Positions 24,109 to 34,619 of a stretch of DNA of 64,000 nt are shown one piece after another. A model generated the notes under the pieces. It had not been told where the DNA came from, did no database searches, and saw only the letters and a list, made by a program, of their open reading frames with translations. Each line of letters begins with the position of its first letter. Within the stretch, counting starts at the first letter, position 1. Made by a program: the position numbers and the translations under genes. Source of the stretch: Cervus elaphus (lineage: Eukaryota > Chordata > Mammalia > Artiodactyla > Cervidae); the NCBI RefSeq assembly GCF_910594005.1, contig NC_057828.1:9684235-9748234 (forward strand). The letters are read 5' to 3'.

Positions 24109-24250
24109 ATATAGTTATGACCGACTCATGCTGTTGTACAGTAGAAACCAACACAACATTGTAAAGCAATTATCCTCCAATTAAAAAAAAAAAAAAGAGC
24201 AAAATAGACACAGCTCCTGCCCTCACAATTTTAGAGCCAAGCAAAGCCAT

Positions 24251-25134
24251 TACTAGCAGCTTCAGAGGGACACACAGCAAGAAACATGCCCTCAAATCAA
24301 CTCTTCATGAGGCTTAGAGTTTGATGTTATTAATGATGCATTCCATCTGGTACTTGGTAGCTTCCTGTCTATTTCAGTCTATTTTTGCTCTTTATTCTTG
24401 CAAAGCACTAAGCTAAGCTGTTTCTGCTTCTCTCAAGGAGGGTATACAGTTTCAAAATGTAAATGTACCCAATTTCTAATTATATAAATATTTTAAGTTA
24501 TCTTTTTTCTTTCCTTAACATTGCTGTGTTCAGTGCCCTATGCCATAGAACTAGTTTTTTGTGTTTTTTTTTTTCTCTCTTTCTAAGTTTTAAAACCTTT
24601 CAAGAGATCATTCCGATACATGGCAATAAGTCCTATGGTCAAAGCAATTGAGTGCACTGAGCAAAAATACATGTGTGTCACTTAGAGATTGTGGTAGAAG
24701 GTTCAGGTGGCATCTAAAATGAGACCTGAAAGAAGCAGAGCAAGGCTGAGAAGGAAGGCAAAGGAAATCTTAGTTGAAGAGTTGTTCATTTTGGTAAAGA
24801 TCCAGCCGAGTATTTTCTATTGTAAAGTAGTGCACCCACAGATTTAAAAGCCTGTTAACTTGTATGATAATGAAGTCTGGTTGAGGAAATAAAGAAGAAT
24901 TATGGCATACTAGAGTGTCCATATCATCCATGGCAAATCAGAAGAATGCATTTGCAAATTAACAAATGTGTTCTTCCTTTTGGAACAAGGTTATTTGGGA
25001 GTCTCTGTTTCCTAGCATAGAGGCCAGATGGCAGCAGTCACAGATTGCCATCCTCTGCGTGCTGGTAGTTGTCAACTTCAGATGCTAATGTGGTATCAGA
25101 GGCAGCTACTGCCAAATAATTTTTAAGTCTATAT
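24251..25134. other. KCNT2 intron 1, mostly no recognised feature
   Basis: AT-rich DNA. The stretch 24690-24790 (GGCATCTAAAATGAGACCTG, AAAGAAGCAGAG) could be more L2 but is too weak to call separately. Confidence 0.45.
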
Positions 25135-26111
25135 ATATATATGAGTGAACATCCACTATATTCGAGGCACTGGGCAAACAGTTATAAGCAAAAGCTGATT
25201 AGTATTGTTTTAGTGGAGCTTGTGGTTTAATGAGGCTTTAAGAAGCTGTGTGATGACATATTTTATCCTCTCTTAAACTAATTTTGAATTTTTATAGAAC
25301 TCTGGATAGCATAATTGGGATTAACTGGGAGAGTGAGGGAGTAAGCATAGGGAAAATGAGCAGGTAGATCAGAGTATCTTCTTTCTCAGACACAGTAAGG
25401 TGATGGGAAGAAAAAAGTGGGTGGTTATTTCCTTTCCAATATTTCCCTCTGTGTCTATACATCACTCAACGAAGGGATTCAATCTGGCAGTTTCTGCAGT
25501 CATATCTAATTAAAGGTCATGCCTTAGAATAGGCGAATAATGTGCACAAATGAGAAGTTGATTGGGATATAATTATATGACTTTTGTCTGTGCCACCGGA
25601 AGGATGGATTTAATATCAGCTCAGATTGGGGAAAGATTTCAGGGGAAAAAAATCAGAAATTTAGGTGTTGATTATGCAAAGTTGGAGACATCCATTTGAG
25701 AAAAGTTGAGTAGGCAGTTGAATTCGAATGTATGAGTTCAGAAGAGAGGACTGAGCAGGATATATAAATTTGGCAAACTTGGGCACAAAGATGCATTACT
25801 CTTTGAGTATAGTTCCAAAAGGATAGATATTAAGAAGAAAAGGGAATGAACTAGCCAAGGATATTCAGGAGTAAATATAAAGTGGGAGGAAAACTAACAG
25901 AATAGAGACTCAAAGATGAGGAAGTGATCGAGTATGCCAAATGCTGACAGGATATGTCAGAGGCCTCATCCCTGATTTCTGCATTGTGCCACATAGAGGT
26001 CATTGGTGACCTTGGCAATTGCAGATTTGGTCTGGAAGTGGAATAGGCTTAATAAAGAACAAAATGTGAGGAATTGAAGCCAGTGGTTTTAGGCTTTGTA
26101 AATATTTTGAG
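25135..26111 (+). repeat. L2 LINE relic, about 1 kb
   Basis: Collinear with the L2 3' half: ATGAGTGAACATCCACTATA, GGAGACATCCATTTGAGAAA, GTTGAGTAGGCAGTTGAAT, TGCCAAATGCTGACAGG, GAGGTCATTGGTGACCTTGG. Highly diverged, no open frame kept. Confidence 0.65.
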
Positions 26112-26142
26112 CTAAATTGTGTCCTGCAAAATTTGTGTATGT

Positions 26143-26328
26143 GGGTGTGTTAGTCACTCAGTCATATCTGACTCTTTGTGACCCCATGGACTGTAGCCCA
26201 CCAGGCTCCTCTGTTAATGGGATTTCCCAGACAAGAATACTGGAGTGAGTTGCCATTCCCTTCTCCATGGGATCTTCCTGACCCAGGAATTGAACCCAGA
26301 TCACCAGCATTGCAGGCAGATTCTTGAA
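26143..26328 (-). repeat. Bov-tA SINE, minus strand, head lost
   Basis: Reversed element from GTTAGTCACTCAGTCATATC to TTGCAGGCAGATTCTTG. The terminal tRNA head is absent. Confidence 0.92.
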
Positions 26329-26401
26329 GCCTTAATTCTCAGTACCTTAGAATGTTAACTATTTGGAGACAGCACATTTAAAGGAGTAATTAAGTTAAAC
26401 T

Positions 26402-27487
26402 GTTCAGTTCAGTTCAGTCACTCAGTCGTGTCCAACTCTTTGTGACCCCATGGACCACAGTACACCAGGCCTCCCTGTCCATCACCAACTCCTGGAGTTT
26501 ACCCAAACTCATGTCCATTGAGTTAGTGATGCCATCCAAGGTGATGCCGTCTCTTTTTCCTCCCACCTTCAATCTTTCCCAGCATCAGGGTCTTTTCAAA
26601 TGAGTCACCTCTTTGCACCAGGTGGCCAAAGTGTTGGAGTTTCAGCTTCAACAAGTCCTTCCAATGAACACTCAGGACTGATCTCCTTTAGGATGGACTG
26701 GTTGGATCTCTTTGCAGACCAAAGGACTCTCAAGAGTCTTCTCCAACACCACAGTTCAAAAGCATCAATTCTTCAGTGCTCAACTGTCTTTATAGTCCAG
26801 CTTTCACATCCATATATGACTATTGGAAAAGCCATAGCCTTGACTAGACGGATATTTGTTGGCAAAGTAATGTCTCTGCTTTGTAATATGCTGTCTAGGT
26901 TGGTCACAACTCTCCTTCCAAGAAGTAAGCATCTTTTAATTTCATGGCTGCAATCACTATGTGCAGTGATTTTGGATCCCCCCAAAATGAAGTCTGCCAC
27001 TGTTTCCACTGTTTCCCCATCTATTTCCCATGAAGTAATGGGACCGGATGCCTTGATTTTTGTTTTCTGAATGTTGAGCTTTAAGCCAACTTTTTCACTC
27101 TCCTCTTTCACTTTCATCAAGAGGCTTTTTAGTTCTTCACTTTCTGCCTTAAGAGTGGTGTCATCTGCATATCTGAGGTTACTGGTATTTCTCCCAACAT
27201 TCTTGATTCCAGCTTGTGCTTCTTCCAGCCCAGTGTTTCTCATGATGTACTCTGCATATAAGTTAAATAAGCAGGGTGACAATATACAGCCTTGATGGGC
27301 TCCTTTTCCTATTTGGAACCAGTCTGTTGTTCCATGTCCAGTTCTAACTGTTGCTTCTTGACCTGCATACAGGTTTCTCAAGAGGCAGGTCAGGTGATCT
27401 GGTATTCCCATCTTTTTCAGAATTTTCCACAGTTTATTGTGATCCACACTGTCAAAGGCTTTGGCATAGTCAATAAAGCAAAAACAG
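26402..27487 (-). mobile_element. BovB LINE, 5'-truncated, minus strand
   Basis: Reversed 3' end GTTCAGTTCAGTTCAGTCAC at the left, RT C-terminal half to the right, ending GGCATAGTCAATAAAGCAAA. The RT segment stays open on the minus strand from about 27487 to 26773 and includes FCFIDYAKAFDSVDH, GCILSPCLFNLYAEYI and the catalytic YADDT box. The N-terminal RT part, linker and endonuclease are missing, so it cannot act. Confidence 0.95.
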
Positions 27488-27716
27488 ACTGCTGTCCTTA
27501 TGAAAAGGGGAAATTTGATCACATAGAGACACCAGTGATACTTGAACCAGAGGAAGGACCCTGTCAGGACACAGTCAGAAGTTGCCATCTGCCAGCCAAG
27601 AAGAGATCAACCCACTGGCCCCTTGATCTTAGACTTCCAGACTCCAGAACTATGAGAAAATAAATTTAAGTCATGCAGGTGTTTTGTTATGGCAGCTCTA
27701 GAAAGCTAATATCACA

Positions 27717-28662
27717 AGTCTCAATGTCGATTTATTTTTTCCATGGCCAAGGTGGCCAAGTGCATTCACCATTTGCTGCTGCAAGGTGTTTCCCTCAGTT
27801 CATGTGGTGATGATGTATATTGTCTTTCAATGACCCTGGTTCTTTCTAGGGGACTTTTGTGGGGGATTTCTGTGGTATTCTTCATGGAGTATTTCTTTTC
27901 CAGGTCTCTTGTCAAAATAGAAACTCCATATTATCAAAAATTGGCAGATTGCACCATTGTGAACAGCAGAGTCAATGATCATTTATTTCTCTGATTTCTT
28001 AATTTCTTGTCTTTTCTGGCTTCTAAAAGATTTCCGTTACTTTCCTGCTAGCTAAGACACACATATTAAAAAGTGGTGTGTGGTGTGTATGTTTAATACG
28101 ATTTTTTTAACTTTTCAAGGTATTTCATTTGGGGAGAGTTTATGGAGTGTGTTTTATGATGTTGTCAAAAGCAAAATCCTGAATTACTTTGAAGTTGTTT
28201 TTTTTTTTTTTCTTTTGTGATAAAGCAATTTGCTCTTTTCTGCATGTTGCCAGTGTGATCATAGTTACTTGCTTGCTTTTCAATCCAACTGGCTTGTCAT
28301 TAAACTCAGAGACAATCTATATTAAGTAATTGCCAGTGTCTCTGATTGAGCTCCCTGGAAGTAGACCCAATTATCCAGCTCATGTTGAAGGAGGTGGATC
28401 TGGGTGCTAAATTTTCATGTCTACCATATTCAGTTATATGTACTTAATCATGATACAGTCTTGTTGGAATGATATTTATTTACTAAATTAGTTGAAGCTG
28501 AAATAGCCAATTTTTCTTATGTAAATAAATTTTAATCCAATAAATTCTAAATATATCTATCAGTCATGGTGGTATATGAAATACACTATTTTAGTGAATT
28601 TCATAATCAGGAAAAAAAAAAGCAATAGCTTAAAAACTTAAAAATTTGTGGTCAAAAGTGGA
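27717..28662. other. KCNT2 intron 1, no recognised feature
   Basis: AT-rich unique sequence with a T-run at 28199-28211. Nothing else supported. Confidence 0.55.
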
Positions 28663-28867
28663 AGTGTTACTTGCTTCGTCATATCTGACTCTTTGCGACC
28701 CCATGGACTGTAGCCCACCAGGCTCCTCTGTCCATGGGATTTCCCAAGAAAGAATACTGGAGTGGGTTGTGATTTCCTCCTCAAGGGGATCTTCTCAACC
28801 CAGGGGTTGAACCTACTTCTCCTGAATTGGCAGTTGGGTTCTTTACTACTGAGCCATCAGGGAAGCC
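28663..28867 (-). repeat. Bov-tA SINE, minus strand
   Basis: From GTTACTTGCTTCGTCATATC to ACTGAGCCATCAGGGAAGCCC, the reversed tRNA head. Abuts an old L1 fragment. Confidence 0.94.
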
Positions 28868-29245
28868 CACATGATGTGAGATAGAGGTCCAATTTCTTTT
28901 TTTCCTACTTGTATGCCTATTTAAAAAAAATAAAAAATTAAAGTTCCTCTTTTTCCTATTGATCTCTCATAATGTTTTTGTTTCATAGTAATATTTAATA
29001 AATGCATGAGTCAATTTCTTGACTGTCATATTCCCCTAATCAATTTTTCTTTCTCTGTGCCATGCTTAGAATCTTTTAATTACCTTAGGATACTAGGTCT
29101 TGATATCTGTCAGGTAGAGAGGATATCTACTCTTTATTCTTCTTCACAAAATGTATTGTTTAATCTTTCACCATTTATAGAATCAGCTTATCAATTTCCA
29201 CAAAATTGCCTATGTGATTTAGATTGGAATTTTATGTAATTTTTG
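28868..29245 (-). repeat. Old L1 (L1M) fragment, minus strand
   Basis: ATGTGAGATAGAGGTCCAAT, ATCTCTCATAATG, AGGTCTTGATATCTGTCAGG and AGAATCAGCTTATCAATTTC follow reversed ORF2 3' sequence in order. Confidence 0.7.
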
Positions 29246-30701
29246 GTTTATTTTATAATATAAATACCAAATTGTTTATCAAAGCAATTGGGACAACTTA
29301 AATTATGCTGGTAATTAATAAGAAACCCTTATTAATTCGAGAAGGAACTTTTAGAGTATAATTTCCAAAAGGTTAAAAAACATGTCCTTCATACAAATAT
29401 GAACAGAAATGTCAAAACTTGTACTCAACGCATTAATTAATGAGGGATACAGCACTACTTTCAAACTGGTAGAGTATTGAAGAAGCTAGGTATTTCTAGG
29501 CAATGCTAAAATAAGATGTCTGGGTTAGTAGTCTCACCTCTAGAAGTTCTATGGAACATTTGGTGTTTTTTCTTTTGTTGGGTGGAGACTTGTTGCTTAA
29601 CTACTTGACACAACTCTACTCACTAAGGTCTGTTCCTTCCCTGTTGAAGAAATGCACAGAAAATGTAAAGTCAAGGTGAGCAGTTTATTAAAAGAACATC
29701 TTGAAACTTTTTTTCCTGCTTCCAAATTTTGGATACTTTTTCTGACAAAATCAATAAAAAAAGAATTGACAGGAAATGTTTCTCTAATATAACATTTTCA
29801 CGTTTTTAACTATGCCATTGTCTATCCTCATGGACAGTTTTAGGAAAAAAAAGTATTGGGAAAATTCTCTGAGAGAAGTTGTTTGCCTGTTAAAATGATA
29901 AGATAATAAACAGGTTTTTATATCACTGCTACATTATTTGTCATCTACATAAGTTTGAATTAATTTGATATTTACATTTTATGTTCTTTAGTAAAAAACA
30001 TGGATGATATATTTATTATTTATTAGAAAAATGCATGATTATTTTCCTGTATTTTTTTCATAATCAACCAACAAAACTTAAAGTTACACATTCCGTAAGC
30101 AAATTGTGGGAAAATGGTCGATCATTAATACAGAGAACCATATAGAAAACACTATACAGTTGTTAATAATAATGATCTAGACCCACATTCTCTATGTTTG
30201 AGTAAACATAATTATGTTATAAATCTGCAGGTGTAAGATATTTCCTTCTATACTGTTGTTTAAATAATTGAAATGTCGCCAGGCGTTTGTAGATAAAGCA
30301 AAACTAAGTTTACTTAAACTCCCTGAAGCTAGGGATTAAACATTAGCCATGTTTCATAGGATGATGTTAGAATTAAGATCTTTATTATAGTTCAGAATAA
30401 GTGTAAGAGGGATCTTTACGGTGAAAGGGGTTTCAAATGATCAAAATTTGTGATAAGTCCCTTTGAACTGGCGGAAACAACAAAGTGAGGGTTTTGAAAG
30501 AGTAATAAGACTATGCAAGTCTTGTGAATAATGATGTATATTGTCCCCAGTAAGTTGATCTGGAGAGATTTTCTGGAGTAAACAGTGAAGTTATTAAATA
30601 AAGTTTATTTATAAAAAGTTTATTTATTAATAAAGTTTATAAATAAATTTGAGTGCTTTATATCCTTATTTTTCCAAAGCAAATGCTTCTTGGAGGAATC
30701 T
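29246..30701. other. KCNT2 intron 1, no recognised feature
   Basis: AT-rich DNA with a short tandem TTTATAAATAAAG-like repeat at 30598-30648. No other feature seen. Confidence 0.55.
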
Positions 30702-30779
30702 TCAGTTCAGTTCAGTCGCTCAGTCGTGTCTGACTCTTTGTGATCCCATGGACCGCAGCACGCCAGGCCTCCCTGGCGT
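30702..30779 (-). mobile_element. BovB 3' end, extremely truncated
   Basis: Only about 75 bp of the family: TTCAGTTCAGTTCAGTCGCT to GCACGCCAGGCCTCCCTG. The truncated edge ends in a 9-bp-stem hairpin (30759-30780). Confidence 0.9.
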
Positions 30780-30814
30780 GTTATTTGCTATTGTCTAGTT
30801 GTTTGTCTCACATA

Positions 30815-30955
30815 GAAAGTATCTCTTTAACTTTTAGAACAACCATGTTAATGGAAGTAATATCCACGTTTTTTAGAGAATAAAAGTTAGGAGATCTGGT
30901 AGTCAAATGCATATCATTTGATCCCAGTGTCTGTGCTCTTATCCCTCTTAGCTAT
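30815..30955 (-). repeat. MIR-like SINE relic, minus strand
   Basis: CTTTTAGAACAACCATGTTA ATGGAAGTAATATCC then TAGAGAATAAAAGTTAGGAG, resembling reversed MIR core. Confidence 0.45.
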
Positions 30956-31179
30956 TATGCTAAAGTAAACAAAAGGAACAAACAAAAGGACATACCAACA
31001 AACGATTGTGGGGATGAAGTCAGTTTCCCTAGAAAACACAGTTGTTTTATTGTAGTATTTATTGAGTGAAATTCTATTTGTGACTGTTTTCTCCCCCTTT
31101 TGCCAGGTTGTGCAATCATGTCTTTAATAGTATTCAACCTCTATGATTTTTCTATTGAAAGTCATGTATGTTACTCAAG

Positions 31180-31397
31180 TGTGACTTCCCTGGTGGGTCA
31201 CAGGGTAAAGAATCTACCTGCAATGTAGGAGACCTGAGTTCAATTCCTGGGTCAGGAAGAACCCTTGGAGAAAGAAATGTTTACCCACTCCAGTATTCTT
31301 GCCTGGAGAATCCTGTGAATAGAGGAACCTGACAGACAACAGTCCATGGGGTCACAATGAGTCAGACATGACTGAATAATTAACACTTTCACTTTTC
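31180..31397 (+). repeat. Bov-tA SINE, full length
   Basis: Head GTGACTTCCCTGGTGGGTCA, end TAACACTTTCACTTTTC. Target duplication ATGTTACTCAAG (31168-31179) and ATGTTACTTAAG (31398-31409), one mismatch. Confidence 0.95.
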
Positions 31398-31409
31398 ATG
31401 TTACTTAAG

Positions 31410-31997
31410 AAAGAATATTAAGCAATAAAAGAAATCCTAAAGGAATATGTGTCCTCAGTGAACTGTGTCCATTACTGACCTGGGACTTCTTCCTTTGAGG
31501 TGCAGAATGGAAGAGGCTGCTTGGAGGACTGATCTCAAATCTAATGTCACTGGGGCAAAGAATTAAATAAAACTAAAGGTGCTACTTTCACTGCATGTGC
31601 AAGTGTCCATGTAGTTTCCAATTTCATACTAACAATTAGCATCCGTTGCACATGACCAAACTATTTGAGATCCAATGATTCCCTCCCCGAAAACAAACAC
31701 ATTTCTCCTCAAACTGGGGTTTGCTACTTGATCATGGCACCCATTCATAGCAGTCCTGGGCTGTGGGAGCATCATTATAGTTTCCTTCAAGGTTTTAAAA
31801 TGACTGGTGCAAGAGTCCAATCTGAGTTAGAAGTTACATGGTGCCTTCTTTCCTCTTCTTATAAGAATACAGAAAAGAAAAGAGGGTTTACACATTGTAG
31901 TTGATGGGACACTTGATTAGGAGGTTGTTAGGTTTGTAGTGGGGTTGTGCTACCTATAAGCTTCTAAATCATTCTGTGAATAACAGCTTTATATTTT
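31410..31997. other. KCNT2 intron 1, no recognised feature
   Basis: Unique sequence. Overlapping short open frames on both strands near 31629-31904 have no coding hallmarks. Confidence 0.5.
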
Positions 31998-32019
31998 AAT
32001 AATATATGTTTGCATATGT

Positions 32020-32126
32020 GCACATTTATGTATATATATATTAATATTTTATGGGTGTGTATATATAATATGTATATTTATAACATCGTATGGGTGTGTA
32101 TATATACATATATATGTATATATATA

Positions 32127-32157
<31 letters not shown>

Positions 32158-32158
32158 C
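32020..32158. repeat. Compound (TA)n/(TG)n microsatellite
   Basis: Alternating TA with a (TG)9-like block near 32128-32140, ending in a long TA run directly before a SINE. Confidence 0.95.
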
Positions 32159-32169
32159 TCTTTATACCC

Positions 32170-32375
32170 TTTATAGTCATTAAGTCATGTCCAACTCTTT
32201 GTGATGCCATGGACTATAGCCTGCCAGGCTTCTCTATTAATGGGATTTTCCATGCAAGGATACTGGAGTGAGTTGCCATTTCCTTCTCCAGGATATCTTC
32301 CCAACCCCGGGATCGAACCCAGGTCTCCTGCATTCCAGGCAGGTTCTTTACCACTGTGCCACCCCCGAAGTGTAA
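32170..32375 (-). repeat. Bov-tA SINE, minus strand
   Basis: Reversed element from TAGTCATTAAGTCATGTCC to CTTTACCACTGTGCCACCCC. Target duplication CTTTATACCC at 32160-32169 and 32376-32385. Confidence 0.94.
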
Positions 32376-32385
32376 CTTTATACCC

Positions 32386-32865
32386 AAAGCTAAATCCTCA
32401 CCTAGCTTTGTTTATCTTTTGCTTCCCATGCTCAGGTTTAAATTAAATTGAGATTACTTAAATTTAATTATTTTAAACACAATGAGGAAGTACAGAGAGA
32501 AGGTCTTGAAAATGAGCATTGCACATCAGAACGTGAGTTTTCAAACTGAAGAATAACTTGAATTCTTGGGCTCACTTCTAATTTGTTTTCCTCTGAAAGC
32601 CACAAGATTGTGTGTTTCCACTTACTGGCAAGGTGTGATTACCAAGGAGTGACAAAATCATAAATGCAGTCATTGAGGGGCATCAGCATTATGTTACCCA
32701 GAATGAAAGAAAACGGATGAGTGATTAGCACCCCATAATCTTTTCTCATTACTTTACATATATCTGTCTAAAATCATGTATTGCTGATCCTGCTCACAGA
32801 GCCAGATATTGCGCTGTATCTCACTGAACACACTGTTTGTTGAACTCTGGGTAGGCAAGGCATGA
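32386..32865. other. KCNT2 intron 1, no recognised feature
   Basis: Unique intronic DNA. Nothing supported. Confidence 0.5.
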
Positions 32866-32869
32866 GCTA

Positions 32870-33300
32870 AGAGGCTGGAAGAAATCTCAAGGAGTTGCAG
32901 AACTGCAAGAGACGTTTATTATCTCCTGGATGATGCAGCAGCCATAGCAGCAGCCGTAGCATAATCTAGCGAAACACAGCCTCTCTCCTGACTGGCACAG
33001 TGGCCACAACAGTATCCTCTCCTGCTGCTGCAGCTGCCGTCGCAGTAGACACACTATATTCTCTCGTCTCATGGCTGACCCAATGGACACAGCCAGTGAC
33101 ACAGCAGTAATGCCACTGCTTTTTAGGTGGAGCTCACATATCTCTACAGCACAGGGTAGCTCGTGACCAAGCCAGTACCTCCTGAAGGTATGCACACTGC
33201 TGTAAATGAGCTTAGCTGTTATATAGTCATTATTTATAAAATGTGCGGCAAGGGAGCCTGAACACGCCATCTTGGCTAATTTGCTCTCTCCCCACCCATC
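32870..33300 (-). mobile_element. Candidate solo LTR of a ruminant endogenous retrovirus
   Basis: Higher G+C and CpG than its surroundings. On the minus strand it starts GGGTGGGGAGAGAGCAAATT AGCCAAGATGGCG, has a TATA-like element (TATAAATAATGACTATATAA), and near its end AATAAACGTCTCTTGCAG, a polyadenylation signal followed by a U5-like end. Layout fits U3-R-U5. No internal viral genes are present. A 162-codon frame on this strand is incidental. Family name not assigned. Confidence 0.55.
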
Positions 33301-33390
33301 ACTATATATATATATATATATATACATCACTATGTATTTACATATATATTTAAATACACATATATGTACATGCACATATATGCATATATA
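33301..33390. repeat. (TA)n microsatellite
   Basis: Alternating TA and ACATATATG blocks between the LTR-like element and a BovB 3' end. Confidence 0.95.
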
Positions 33391-34352
33391 TCAGTTCAGT
33401 TCAGTCACTCAGTTGTGTCCAACTCTTTGCGACCCCATCCACCGCACGCCAGGCCTTCCTGTCCATCACCAACTCCCGGAGTCCACCCAAACCGATGTCC
33501 ATCAAGTCGGTGATGCCATCCAAGCATCTCATCCTCTGTCATCCCCTTCTCCTCCTGCCCTCAATCTTTTCCAGCATCCGGGTCTTTTCAAATAAGTCAG
33601 CTCTTATCAGGTGGCCAAAGTATTGGAGTTTCAGCTTCAACATCAGTCCCTCCAATGAACACCCAGGACTGGTCTCCTTTAGGATGGACTGGTTGGATCT
33701 CCTTGCAGTCCAAGGGACTCTCAAGAGTCTTCTCCAACACCACAGTTCAAAAGCATCAGTTCTTCTGCATTCAGGTTTCTTAATAGTGCAACTCTCACAT
33801 CCATACATGACTCCTGGAAAAACCATAGCCTTGACTAGACAGACCTTTGTTAACAAAGTAATGTCTCTGCTTTTTAATATGCTATCTAGGTTGGTCATAA
33901 GTTACCTTCCAAGGACTAAGTGTCTTTTAATTTCATGGCTGCAGTCACCATCTGCAGTGATTTTGGAACCCCCAAAATTAAGTCAGCCACTGTTTCCACT
34001 TTTTCCCGTCTATTTCCCATGAAGTGATGGGACTGGATGCATTGATCTTTGTTTTCTGAATGTTGAGCTTTAAGCCAACTTTTTCACTCTCCTCTTTCAC
34101 TTTCACCAAAAGGCTCTTTAGTTCTTCTTCACTTTCTGCCATAAGGATGGTGTCATCTGCATACCTGAGGTTATTGATATTTCTCCCGGCAATCTTGATT
34201 CCAGCTTGTGCTTCTTCCAGCCCAGCATTTCTCCTGATGTAATCTGCATATAAGTTAAATAAGCAGGGTGACATTATACAGGCTTGATATACTCCTTTTC
34301 CTATTTGGAACCAGTCTGTTGTTCCATTTCCAGTTCTAACTGTTGCCTCCTT
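33391..34352 (-). mobile_element. BovB LINE, 5'-truncated, minus strand
   Basis: Reversed 3' end CAGTTCAGTTCAGTCACTCA, then 3' UTR and RT C-terminal region ending TCTAACTGTTGCCTCCT. On the minus strand an open piece at 33978-34274 keeps MSPCLFNLYADYI and the YADDT box. Other frames are broken. Confidence 0.95.
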
Positions 34353-34619
34353 ATGAGATGTTACTAACTAATGGAGATGGGAATGTTAAGCATGTATAAT
34401 TATGAAAAGAATAAGATGGACAGAAAGATGTTGGCAGGTGACTTAGGAAAGACTCCATAAAGTTTTTAAAGTGAGGTTATTGATGTGTATAGTAAAAATT
34501 GGAAGCCAAGTAGAAGCTCCTTGGAAGCCCTTGAGCTTGAACAATTGAGGCTAATTCTGAGGGGATGAAAAATTGATAGTAGGCTCATTTATTTATATTT
34601 TTACAAGGTTCCATTTGAA
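34353..34619. other. Spacer between two BovB segments
   Basis: About 265 bp of unique AT-rich DNA. No feature seen. Confidence 0.6.

Larger units (their letters stand above)
23263..24196 (+). mobile_element. L1 3' UTR, 5'-truncated, split by SINEs
   Basis: GAACCTATTTGCAGGGAAGG, TTACATACATTATCATGTG, GGAAGCTGCCAAATAGCACA and finally ACCAACACAACATTGTAAAG CAATTATCCTCCAATT plus a poly-A run form the ruminant L1 3' UTR. Bov-tA copies occupy 23530-24108. The L2 word GAACAAAGTA before it and GAGCAAAATA after it are a probable target duplication. Confidence 0.88.
23185..24250 (+). repeat. L2 LINE relic split by an L1
   Basis: Left part: ...GTACCTGGCACTATGTTGGG, AATCAAAATGAACAAAGTAA (to about 23262). 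Right part resumes at GAGCAAAATAGACACAGCTC CTGCCCTCACA (24196-24250). Both follow the L2 3' region in order. Confidence 0.55.
26112..27716 (+). repeat. Old LTR-like repeat, split by a SINE and a BovB
   Basis: Three pieces: 26112-26142 (GCTAAATTGTGTCCTGCAAA), 26329-26401 (CTCAGTACCTTAGAATGTTA ... GGAGTAATTAAGTTAAA) and 27488-27716 (CTGCTGTCCTTATGAAAAGG ... CTCCAGAACTATGAGAAAAT ... GTTATGGCAGCTCTAG). They form a familiar mammalian-wide repeat of LTR type. The family is not assigned. Confidence 0.55.

Noticed and set aside
27292..27663. 123-codon plus-strand frame
   Set aside because: Runs from antisense BovB into the LTR-like repeat. A fusion of two repeats by chance.
32887..33375. 162-codon minus-strand open frame
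   Set aside because: Lies across the LTR-like element and a TA microsatellite (its start encodes IYIYIY). No protein-like features.
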